A stretch of DNA of 64,000 bases from Alphaproteobacteria bacterium. Lineage in GTDB: Bacteria > Pseudomonadota > Alphaproteobacteria > CAAGCB01 > CAG-977. Position numbers and translations under genes: made by a program. The DNA lies in contig JAFZYY010000006.1 in assembly GCA_017616015.1 (NCBI GenBank), positions 1 through 64,000 on the forward strand. The letters run 5' to 3'. The notes below the pieces were generated by a model. The model ran no database searches. It saw nothing but the letters and a program-made list of their open reading frames with translations, and was not told the DNA's origin. Of the stretch, positions 28,431-35,129 are shown in pieces. Positions within the stretch are counted from its first letter, which is position 1. Each line of letters begins with the position of its first letter.

Positions 28431-28620
28431 GACCTCTCCGGTTTGCAATGAACCGATGTCCGAAGAAACACGGGAAGTTTCAGACGAACCTCCGCTCCGA
28501 GGTCTTTCAGAAAACGCCGTTTTGTCAGGCTCTTATCCGACTGCGTCCGTTTTTTCCCTTAAAAAACTTTTTTTAAAGACAACCGATGCCGAACGGAACA
28601 TTTCGCATCGGCCTTTTTTT
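28431..28620 (+). ncRNA. Structured leader RNA with terminator, upstream of an ATP-grasp ligase
   Basis: The 325-base gap 28334-28658 holds a set of helices: closing stem GACCTC (28431-28436) with GAGGTC (28499-28504); CGGTT/AACCG (28439-28443, 28451-28455); and GAAAC/GTTTC (28465-28469, 28477-28481) extended by GTC/GAC. ACCTC at 28488-28492 can instead pair with the same GAGGT, giving two exclusive folds. A CCGATGC/GCATCGG hairpin with a T run follows (28583-28620), then the ligase ATG at 28659. This is the layout of an attenuator or riboswitch, but no known class was recognised. An 81-codon frame across it (28423-28668) runs through the terminator and is not believed. Confidence 0.4.
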
Positions 28621-28658
28621 GTTTATCCCGATATTTTCAGACAACACGAGGTTGAATT

Positions 28659-29630
28659 ATGCGCATAGGGATTACTTACGATCTGAAAAGCGATTATCTG
28701 AAAGAGGGTTTTACCCCTGAACAGGTCGCTGAATTCGATTGCGAGGAAACAATCGACGCGATTGCGAGCGCCGTTGAAAAAGCAGGTCATACTCCCGACA
28801 GAATCGGAAACGTCAAAGCGTTGGTGAAGCGTCTGGCAGCCGGAGATCGCTGGGATTTAGTCTTCAATATTGCGGAAGGCGTCGACGGCATGGGACGCGA
28901 AGCCGAAGTCCCCGCTTTATTGGAAGCCTATCACATTCCTTCGACTTTTTCAGGAACGGATTTGATGGCGCTGACGTTAAACAAAGCGATGACGGACTCC
29001 GTCGTTCATTCCTACGGCGTGCCGTCCTGCGAATTCTTTTTGGTCAAAGAACCCGCCGACATCGACAATATGCCCTTGTCCTATCCCGTCTTTGCAAAAC
29101 CCGTCGCCGAAGGAACCAGCAAAGGAATTTCCTCCAAATCCTGCGTCCATAACGCCGAAGAATTAAAAGAAGTCTGTTTGGATTTACTGGAACGCTTTCA
29201 CGAACCCGTTTTAGTCGAAACATACCTGTCCGGACGGGAATTCACCGTCGGTCTGATCGGCAGCGGCAAAGACGCCCGCGTGATCGGCGTCGCGGAAATC
29301 GTTTTGGGCGAAAAAGCGGAACAGGAAGCCTATACCTACGAAAACAAGCAAAAATATGCGGATCGCGTCAAGTACGTTCTGGTCGACGAACCGAAAGTCG
29401 CCGAAACCGCTTTAAAAGCCTGGCGCGCATTGGACTGTCTGGACGCCGGCCGCGTCGACGTCCGTCTGGACGCGCAGGGCACGCCGCGCTTTATCGAAGT
29501 CAACCCTCTGGCCGGACTGAATCCGAGCTATTCCGATTTGCCCATTTTATGCAAAATGGCCGGCATGGATTATCAGACGTTGATCGGAGAAATTCTGAAT
29601 TCCGCCATTCGCAGAATCAAAAAAGATTAA
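28659..29630 (+). CDS. D-Ala-D-Ala ligase-family ATP-grasp protein (323 aa)
   Basis: ATP-grasp ligase related to D-alanine-D-alanine ligase. DLVFNIAEGVDGMGREAEVPALLE and YPVFAKPVAEGTSKGIS match the family; the metal-binding end reads RVDVRLDAQGTPRFIEVNPLAGL. The omega-loop serine of Ddl is replaced by GLIGSG/AEIVL context, so the ligated amino acids are probably not just D-Ala. RBS in CACGAGG. It converges on, and overlaps by 4 bases, an acetyltransferase, beyond which a second ATP-grasp gene points the same way as the acetyltransferase. Confidence 0.82.
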   Translation: MRIGITYDLKSDYLKEGFTPEQVAEFDCEETIDAIASAVEKAGHTPDRIGNVKALVKRLAAGDRWDLVFNIAEGVDGMGREAEVPALLEAYHIPSTFSGTDLMALTLNKAMTDSVVHSYGVPSCEFFLVKEPADIDNMPLSYPVFAKPVAEGTSKGISSKSCVHNAEELKEVCLDLLERFHEPVLVETYLSGREFTVGLIGSGKDARVIGVAEIVLGEKAEQEAYTYENKQKYADRVKYVLVDEPKVAETALKAWRALDCLDAGRVDVRLDAQGTPRFIEVNPLAGLNPSYSDLPILCKMAGMDYQTLIGEILNSAIRRIKKD

Positions 29631-30109
29631 AAATCGATCGTGTAAATCAGACAGTCGTCTCCGACGGCATAATAATTTTTCAGGCGAGCCTCCTCTTTAA
29701 AGCCGCATGCCTGATAAAACTTTTGCGTCGGCAGATATTGCGCGCGTCCCGCCGTCTGCAAAACAAGCTTTGTCGCGCCGAGGTTTTTGACCATGCGGAT
29801 CACTTCGTTTATCAGCCGTTTTCCCAACCCTTTCCCGCGGCAGTCGTTGTGAATGGCAATCCAGTAAATCTCAAAGCTTGACAACGTGCACGGCACGCGC
29901 GCAAAACAGGCGTATCCTACTGTTTTTCCTTCGTCTTCCAGAAAAACGAAATCGTAGTTTTCCGGCGAATTTCCTTCTTTCAACGCTTGTTCCGCCAATT
30001 CTGCTGCCACGTCGATTTCGTCCGGCGCCGCCTCAAAAAAACCGGTCGAAGACAAAATATCGCGGATCGTTTCTACGTCCCGCTTAAAAATCTCATTTCG
30101 AAAAAGCAT
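29627..30109 (-). CDS. GNAT-family N-acetyltransferase (160 aa)
   Basis: Acetyl-CoA-dependent acetyltransferase. The acetyl-CoA loop CRGKGLGKRLINEV and LVLQTAGRAQYLPTQKFYQACGF are clear. The acceptor is unknown. Its start overlaps the end of the ATP-grasp gene 30093-31025 by 17 bases, so the two are translationally coupled; this suggests that it modifies the product of the ligase(s). Confidence 0.85.
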   Translation of the reverse strand: MLFRNEIFKRDVETIRDILSSTGFFEAAPDEIDVAAELAEQALKEGNSPENYDFVFLEDEGKTVGYACFARVPCTLSSFEIYWIAIHNDCRGKGLGKRLINEVIRMVKNLGATKLVLQTAGRAQYLPTQKFYQACGFKEEARLKNYYAVGDDCLIYTIDF

Positions 30110-31025
30110 CAGCTACAATCCTTTCCACAACTTCCCTGTCTGTCAAACCGGCTTCATGCGCCATCGCGATAAAACCGGAATCCGGCGCGATGCACGGGTT
30201 GGTGTTCAGATCAATAATGTACAGTCCGCCTTGCGCGTTCATTCTGAAATCAATCCGCGTATAGCCGCGCAGACCTAAAAGCTTTTTACATTTCAACGCA
30301 ATATCGGACAGCTCTTTTTTGATAACGGTTTCGACCTCAAAAGAGCGACGGCTGAACTGATAGGCGTCGGATTCTTCGTTCCATTTTGCTTCGTACGTCA
30401 GAATCTTATGCCCTTTGAAGTCCGGAGAAAACCGCATTTCGGCAGGCGGCAAGACCTCGTCGCAAAGCAAAGCCACATTAAATTCGCGGCCGTCGATATA
30501 CTCTTCGGCAATCCAGGCCAGACTTGTTTCTTTTTCTTTGCGCGACAGCGCCTCCCGCAATGTTTGCTCGGAGTTCGGAGTGATCACACACCCGTCGTCC
30601 AGATGCGCGGAAGCGTGCTCCGTTTTCGCTTTCAGAAGATATGTCGCCCCCGAATGAAAACCGGAAGAAGGAGCCGGCAATCCGTTTTGCGAAAACAGCC
30701 TCTTTGCCAGTTCCTTGTCCGCGCTGATCAGGTGCGCGAACGGCCTGTTGCCCGTATAAGGAATTTTTAAAACCTCCAGCAACTGCGGCGCCAGAACGGC
30801 CAAACCGCCCTGTTCGCAAATCGTTTCCGTCAGATTGAAAACAACGTCCGGCGCATACTCTTTAAGCGCCCGGACGGTCTTGTCCAGATCGGCGTAAAAC
30901 GGGATTTGCCGCGTTTCGTTTTCGGCGGCCATGACTTTTTCGACGAATGCCGCCTCCTGCAATGTGTCAGCGGCGTCGGGCGCAGTCGGATCGGTCAAAT
31001 CATCTCTTAAAACAGCGATTTTCAT
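30093..31025 (-). CDS. Second D-Ala-D-Ala ligase-family ATP-grasp protein (310 aa)
   Basis: Divergent relative of the 28659 protein, with [47 protein letters not shown], and metal-binding [27 protein letters not shown]. It lacks a clear Ddl catalytic tripeptide context, so it is a Ddl-like ligase of unknown substrate. First gene of a two-gene unit with the acetyltransferase; ATG at 31025. Confidence 0.8.
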   Translation of the reverse strand: MKIAVLRDDLTDPTAPDAADTLQEAAFVEKVMAAENETRQIPFYADLDKTVRALKEYAPDVVFNLTETICEQGGLAVLAPQLLEVLKIPYTGNRPFAHLISADKELAKRLFSQNGLPAPSSGFHSGATYLLKAKTEHASAHLDDGCVITPNSEQTLREALSRKEKETSLAWIAEEYIDGREFNVALLCDEVLPPAEMRFSPDFKGHKILTYEAKWNEESDAYQFSRRSFEVETVIKKELSDIALKCKKLLGLRGYTRIDFRMNAQGGLYIIDLNTNPCIAPDSGFIAMAHEAGLTDREVVERIVADAFSK

Positions 31026-31076
31026 TCGGCTTCCTTTATAAAGAAAAAACGACCGAACGACCGTTTTTAAAACGAG

Positions 31077-31153
31077 TGGCGCGCCCGGCGGGATTCGAAC
31101 CCACGACCCTCGGCTTCGGAGGCCGATACTCTATCCAGCTGAGCTACGGGCGC
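31077..31153 (-). tRNA. tRNA-Arg (CCG)
   Basis: Minus strand; acceptor GCGCCCG pairs with CGGGCGC, anticodon loop CTCCGAA in a TCGGC/GCCGA stem, T loop GGTTCGAATCC, CCA encoded. Confidence 0.97.
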
Positions 31154-31264
31154 TTGAACTAAAGCCACAATACCCGATTTGATAAAAAAAACAATTAAAA
31201 ATTAACGGGCGCATAAATTGCTTGACTAAACAGACAAAAAAAGATTAGTTATTCATATTCGCGT

Positions 31265-31339
31265 TGGGGCGTAGCCAAGCGGTAAGGCAACGGACTTTGA
31301 CTCCGTCATTCGCTGGTTCGAGTCCAGCCGCCCCAGCCA
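31265..31339 (+). tRNA. tRNA-Gln (TTG)
   Basis: Acceptor TGGGGCG with CGCCCCA, anticodon loop CTTTGAC in an ACGGA/TCCGT stem, T loop GGTTCGAGTCC, CCA encoded. It is the left border of the accessory segment that begins with a serine recombinase. Confidence 0.97.
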
Positions 31340-31345
31340 TTAAAC

Positions 31346-31372
31346 AAGCCGTTGAATTTCATCGGCTTTTTT
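31346..31372 (+). terminator. Terminator after tRNA-Gln
   Basis: AAGCCG-TGAA and TTCA-CGGCTT-type stem then a T run. A near copy (27 of 30 bases, 33010-33039) lies on the far side of the recombinase and methyltransferase genes. Confidence 0.8.
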
Positions 31373-31441
31373 GTTTTCTCTACTTATCCGTTTCGCATCG
31401 TATAAAGTCTTTTTTTTCACTCTGACGAAAGGAAGGATTCT

Positions 31442-32047
31442 ATGACGGTGTACGGCTATATACGCGTGTCAACGGACAATCAGACAACGGAAAATCAAAA
31501 ATTTGAAATCGAACGTTTTTTACGGAACAAAAACTTCAACATTGATATTTTGATAAATGAAACAATCAGCGGAACAGTCGATTTTAAAAAACGAAAAATC
31601 GGCAAACTTTTGCGCCGAATGAAAAAAGGCGACATTTTGATTTGTTCCGAATTGTCACGACTGGGCAGAAACACTCTTGATATTTTAACGATTTTGAATT
31701 TCTGCATAAAAAATCAAGTGCAGGTTTGGACTGTCAAAGAAAATTACCGTTTGGAACAAGACATACAATCACATCTGTTAGCGTGCGTCTTTTCCATGAT
31801 TGCTCAAACGGAAAGGACCCTCATCAGTCAACGGACGAAGGAAGCGTTACAACGCATCAAAACTCAGGGAAAGCATTTGGGACGCCCCTTCGGCAGTAAA
31901 AACAAACATCACGTTTTAGACGGCAAAGAGACGGATATTTTAAAAGACTTCGGAAACGGAACGGGAATTCGCGAGATTTCAAAAAAATACAAGGTCAGTC
32001 AGAGTTCCGTCCGCCGCTTTGTTTCAAACAAACCACCGTTTGATTGA
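31442..32047 (+). CDS. Serine recombinase/DNA invertase (201 aa)
   Basis: Small serine recombinase of the resolvase/invertase family. The catalytic Ser is in VYGYIRVSTDNQ (Ser10); SELSRLGRNTLDIL and the Arg-rich ERTLISQRTKEAL helix follow. The C-terminal helix-turn-helix is GIREISKKYKVSQSSVRRF. Length fits the invertase branch. The last seven codons are one arm of a 22-bp inverted repeat (arm 2 at 32108-32129), a good candidate for its own crossover site. The gene is AT-richer than its neighbours and adjoins tRNA-Gln, both suggesting acquisition. Confidence 0.92.
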   Translation: MTVYGYIRVSTDNQTTENQKFEIERFLRNKNFNIDILINETISGTVDFKKRKIGKLLRRMKKGDILICSELSRLGRNTLDILTILNFCIKNQVQVWTVKENYRLEQDIQSHLLACVFSMIAQTERTLISQRTKEALQRIKTQGKHLGRPFGSKNKHHVLDGKETDILKDFGNGTGIREISKKYKVSQSSVRRFVSNKPPFD

Positions 32048-32129
32048 ATACTATAAAACGCTATATCATACAACAGTTTTTTTTTGTTTTATATTCTTTT
32101 TTCCCTCCAATCAAACGGTGATTTGTTTG
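32025..32129. repeat. 22-bp inverted repeat around a 61-bp AT-rich spacer
   Basis: Arm 32025-32046 (CAAACAAACCACCGTTTGAT plus TG) and the reverse complement of 32108-32129 agree at 21 of 22 positions. The 61-base spacer is strongly AT-rich (TATA tracts and a T run). The left arm includes the recombinase stop region; the right arm lies 91 bases before the methyltransferase start. Could be an invertible promoter, a recombinase binding site, or a large hairpin. Confidence 0.75.
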
Positions 32130-32219
32130 GCGGATATATATTGATTTTCTTCAGATGAAAAACAATCCTATCAAACAAAAAAACAGAAATGATACAAACT
32201 TTAATTAAGGATTTCAAAA

Positions 32220-32981
32220 ATGGCTGAAAATTGGGATTACTCGCAACAAGCAGAATATTATAAATACAGACCGAATTATCCCTCAAAAGTGATTGATTGT
32301 ATTATTGAATATGCGGATTTGGCTTCCAAAAATAATTTTAATATCGCCGACATCGGCGCCGGAACCGGCAATCTGACAGTTTTATTGACAAAATATCCTT
32401 GCTCGATCACGGCCGTAGAACCGACTTTGGCCATGTCGGACATCGGGAAAAAACGGACTGAAAATTTCAAACAGGTCACTTGGGTAACCGCGGACGGCTG
32501 CAACACGACACTGGCCGACAATACTTATGATCTGGTCACTTTCGGAAGCAGTTTCAATGTGCTGGACCGTGAAAAAGCCCTGATCGAAACAGCCAGAATC
32601 TTAAAGAAAGACGGCACCTTCTCATGCATGTGGAATCATCGGGATTTGAATGAGGGCTTTCAGAAAGAGGTGGAAGCCATCATCATGGAAGTGGTGCCCG
32701 AATATGAACGGGGCGTCAGAAGACAAGATCAACGGGCTGTGATAGAAAATTCAAATCTTTTCACCGATATGATGTATCTTGAAATGGACTTCACTTTCCG
32801 TCAAACAGTGGAAAATTTCATCAGCGCATGGAAAAGCGTTAAAAATAAATATTGGGATCTGGCCACGCCGGAAGGGGAAAAGATCTTCAATCAGATTTGC
32901 GATAAAATCCGTTCAAAACTGCCCCCGGAATTTTCAATAAAATATACATGCAGATCTTGGAGTGCAAAACGCAAAAAATGA
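32220..32981 (+). CDS. Class I SAM-dependent methyltransferase (253 aa)
   Basis: Small-molecule-type methyltransferase. N-terminal WDYSQQAEYYKYRPNYP is typical of the Methyltransf_11/25 group; the SAM motif I is IADIGAGTGNLTVLL, followed by AVEPTLAM (acidic residue contacting the ribose), and DLVTFGSSFNVLDREKAL. The substrate is unknown. RBS TAAGGA. It lies just beyond the inverted repeat next to the recombinase, so inversion could switch its expression. Confidence 0.88.
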   Translation: MAENWDYSQQAEYYKYRPNYPSKVIDCIIEYADLASKNNFNIADIGAGTGNLTVLLTKYPCSITAVEPTLAMSDIGKKRTENFKQVTWVTADGCNTTLADNTYDLVTFGSSFNVLDREKALIETARILKKDGTFSCMWNHRDLNEGFQKEVEAIIMEVVPEYERGVRRQDQRAVIENSNLFTDMMYLEMDFTFRQTVENFISAWKSVKNKYWDLATPEGEKIFNQICDKIRSKLPPEFSIKYTCRSWSAKRKK

Positions 32982-33005
32982 TTTTTGCTTTTTAAGCATT
33001 TGATT

Positions 33006-33039
33006 TAAAAGCCGTTGATTTTCAGCGGCTTTTTCGTTT
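33006..33039 (+). terminator. Terminator after the methyltransferase
   Basis: AAAGCCG-TTGATTTTCA-CGGCTTT then T. It is 27/30 identical to the hairpin after tRNA-Gln, so it may be a duplicated flank. Confidence 0.75.
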
Positions 33040-33189
33040 GTCAAAGTTTACAAAAAAATCGCCCGTTAACCAATTTTCTTACTATTTTTTTGATTTTCCG
33101 AAACGAAAAAATAAAATCCCTGATAAAAACCACCTCTTTTTCACTTTCCGGTATTCGGGAAAATGGGAAAAAAGGGTATCGAGGAATCC

Positions 33190-33279
33190 CTATCCGGCGG
33201 CTTCCGTCGCCCGTTCGGAATCAACTTTCGTCAAACCGGTATGCTTCGCGATTTCAGCCCCTAATTCTGCTTTGTTCAT
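33190..33279 (-). pseudogene. Truncated HU (DNA-binding protein) remnant, 29 codons
   Basis: On the minus strand an ATG at 33279, preceded by TTAGGAG, starts MNKAELGAEIAKHTGLTKV, the recognisable N-terminal helix pair of HU. After 29 codons it hits TAG (33190-33192); the DNA-binding arm and the rest of the about 90-aa protein are missing. It therefore looks like a broken hup copy in the accessory segment. The rest of 32982-33411 has no other supported gene. Confidence 0.7.
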
Positions 33280-33411
33280 AATGCAACTCCTAACAGGGAT
33301 AAACGGAGACACTGATTATCCCTTTATACGCCATTTCGCTATTTTTTTATTTTTTTGCTTAATCTTTCGGATATAATTACTTCCGCTCGTTTTTAATATC
33401 GGGGAGATGCC

Positions 33412-34488
33412 ATGACGACTTGGAAAGACGTTATCGAAACAGGCGACGTGAACGTCGTCAAGGACTATATCGCATCAGGTGCGGACGTCAACACAACGGA
33501 CAAGGTATATGGCTTGACGGTGCTGATGCGGGCGGCGGAAAAGGGACATCTTGATGTTGTCAGGTTGCTGATTGAAAAAGGCGCGGACATCAACGCAAAG
33601 GATAAGGTGCACGGCTCGACGGCGCTGATGATTGCGGCGGAAAACGGACATCTTGACGTTGTTCGACTGCTGATTGAAAAGGGCTTGGACGTCAACGCAA
33701 AGACCAAAGGTAACTGGACAACGCTGATGAGTGCGGCGTTGGGCGGTAACATTGATGTTGTCCGACTGCTGATTGAAAAAGGTGCAGACGTCAACGCAAA
33801 AGACAAGGTGTACGGCTCGACGGCATTGATGAGTGCGGCGAAGGGCGGAAATACAGATATCATTAACTTACTGATTGAAAAGGGCTTGGACGTCAACGCA
33901 AAGTGCAACGGCGGCAGAACGACGTTGATGTTTGCAGCGGGAGAAGGACGTCTTGACGTTGTCAATCTGCTGATTGAGAAAGGTGCGGACATCGACGCGA
34001 AGGACGATGACGACGAAACGGTGCTGATGTTTGCGGCACAAGGCGGCAACATCAACATCGTCCTTCTGTTTTTGGATATGGGCTTGGACATCAATGCAAA
34101 GGACAAACGCGGCAAAACGGCATTGATGTTAGCGGCCGAACAAGGGCGTTTTGACATTGTTGACCTGCTGATTGAAAAAGGCGCGGATGTCAATGCAAAG
34201 GATAGCCGCGACTGGACTGTGCTGATTTATGCTGCTGCATGGAAAGGAAACATCGACATCGTCCGGTTGCTGATAGAAAAAGGTGCGGACGTCAACGCGA
34301 CGAGCAAATACGGCTACACGGTGCTGATGAGTGCGGCAACGAGCGGCGATATCGACATCGTCCGGACGTTTCTGAATATGGGCGCTGACGTCAACGCAAA
34401 GGATTGGAAGGGTAAAACGGCTCTGGATATCGCAAAAGAAAAAGGTCACACCGACATTGTTACGCTGTTGGAAAAGGCAATGAAATAA
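33412..34488 (+). CDS. Ankyrin-repeat protein (358 aa)
   Basis: About ten 33-residue ankyrin repeats plus an N-terminal cap fill the whole protein (repeated core T-LM-AA-GG-DVVRLLIEKGADVNAKD). Ankyrin arrays are protein-binding scaffolds; in host-associated bacteria they are often effectors. No signal peptide or other domain. At the DNA level the repeats are close to each other (the stretch encoding LLIEKGADVNAKD recurs), so the number may vary by recombination. ATG preceded by GGGGAG. Confidence 0.93.
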   Translation: MTTWKDVIETGDVNVVKDYIASGADVNTTDKVYGLTVLMRAAEKGHLDVVRLLIEKGADINAKDKVHGSTALMIAAENGHLDVVRLLIEKGLDVNAKTKGNWTTLMSAALGGNIDVVRLLIEKGADVNAKDKVYGSTALMSAAKGGNTDIINLLIEKGLDVNAKCNGGRTTLMFAAGEGRLDVVNLLIEKGADIDAKDDDDETVLMFAAQGGNINIVLLFLDMGLDINAKDKRGKTALMLAAEQGRFDIVDLLIEKGADVNAKDSRDWTVLIYAAAWKGNIDIVRLLIEKGADVNATSKYGYTVLMSAATSGDIDIVRTFLNMGADVNAKDWKGKTALDIAKEKGHTDIVTLLEKAMK

Positions 34489-34553
34489 AAGCCTTCTCCG
34501 CCTTACATTTTATTCTGTAAGAAATCACTTTTTAAGGAACAGGACGGTTGAAA

Positions 34554-35057
34554 ATGAAAAAGAATTTATTGTCTTGCGCTGTCGTTCTTTGCTCGGTTTT
34601 CCTTGCTTTGACAGAAGCGCACGCCTGCATCGGTTCAAAGTGCGAACCTTGTCCCTCCGGCTTTTCCCCCATAGGAAAATGTTGCAGCGATTCAAACGGA
34701 AACGACTGTGTTTTTCTGACAAACGAAATCGAGGATTGCGGTTCGGGACAATGGAAAGAATATACCCGCTCCGCCCCTGTTATTTCCAGAGAATGCTGCA
34801 CGGATTCAACGGAAAACAACTGCCGTTTCACTCCCGTCAGAGGATATTGCGGTTCGGGCGAATACAAGAATTATCCGTACTCCCCCGTAAAAAAATGCTG
34901 CAAGGATTCCGAAGGAACGGATTGCGTCGAAATCAGAGCCAAAAAGAAATGCGGGAAATATCAGTTAAAACAATATCCCGTCCGGAAAGGTGATTGTTGC
35001 ACTCCCGATCGTTTAAAATGCACGGGATATGTAAACGACTGCCCGAAATGTATATAA
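34554..35057 (+). CDS. Exported cysteine-rich repeat protein (167 aa)
   Basis: Signal peptide (MKKNLLSCAVVLCSVFLALT, cleavage near AHA) followed by about 16 cysteines in four repeats of the type CCSDSNGNDC, ECCTDSTENNC, KCCKDSEGTDC, ending YVNDCPKC. Each repeat pairs a CC-DS-G/N-DC block with a CGSG or CGKY block. Disulfide-bonded periplasmic or surface role inferred. The ATG at 34554 was chosen over an in-frame TTG two codons earlier. Confidence 0.75.
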   Translation: MKKNLLSCAVVLCSVFLALTEAHACIGSKCEPCPSGFSPIGKCCSDSNGNDCVFLTNEIEDCGSGQWKEYTRSAPVISRECCTDSTENNCRFTPVRGYCGSGEYKNYPYSPVKKCCKDSEGTDCVEIRAKKKCGKYQLKQYPVRKGDCCTPDRLKCTGYVNDCPKCI

Positions 35058-35071
35058 TCCGAGTAAATGCT

Positions 35072-35113
35072 TAAAAAAAAAGCCCCTGCCGGACGTTCCG
35101 GCAGGGGCTTTCC
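35072..35113 (+). terminator. Strong bidirectional terminator
   Basis: 14-bp stem AAGCCCCTGCCGGA/TCCGGCAGGGGCTT with a 3-base loop, A run before and T after. Serves the cysteine-rich gene and, on the minus strand, the pyrophosphatase gene. Confidence 0.92.
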
Positions 35114-35129
35114 TATTCATATTTAATGA

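Noticed and set aside
28423-28668. 81-codon frame in the leader before the ATP-grasp gene
   Set aside because: It reads straight through the intrinsic terminator and overlaps the ligase start; the sequence is better explained as structured RNA.
33038-33376. 112-aa and 88-aa frames between the methyltransferase and the ankyrin gene
   Set aside because: Low-complexity Phe/Ile/Lys composition, no ribosome site, and they run across the HU remnant on the other strand.
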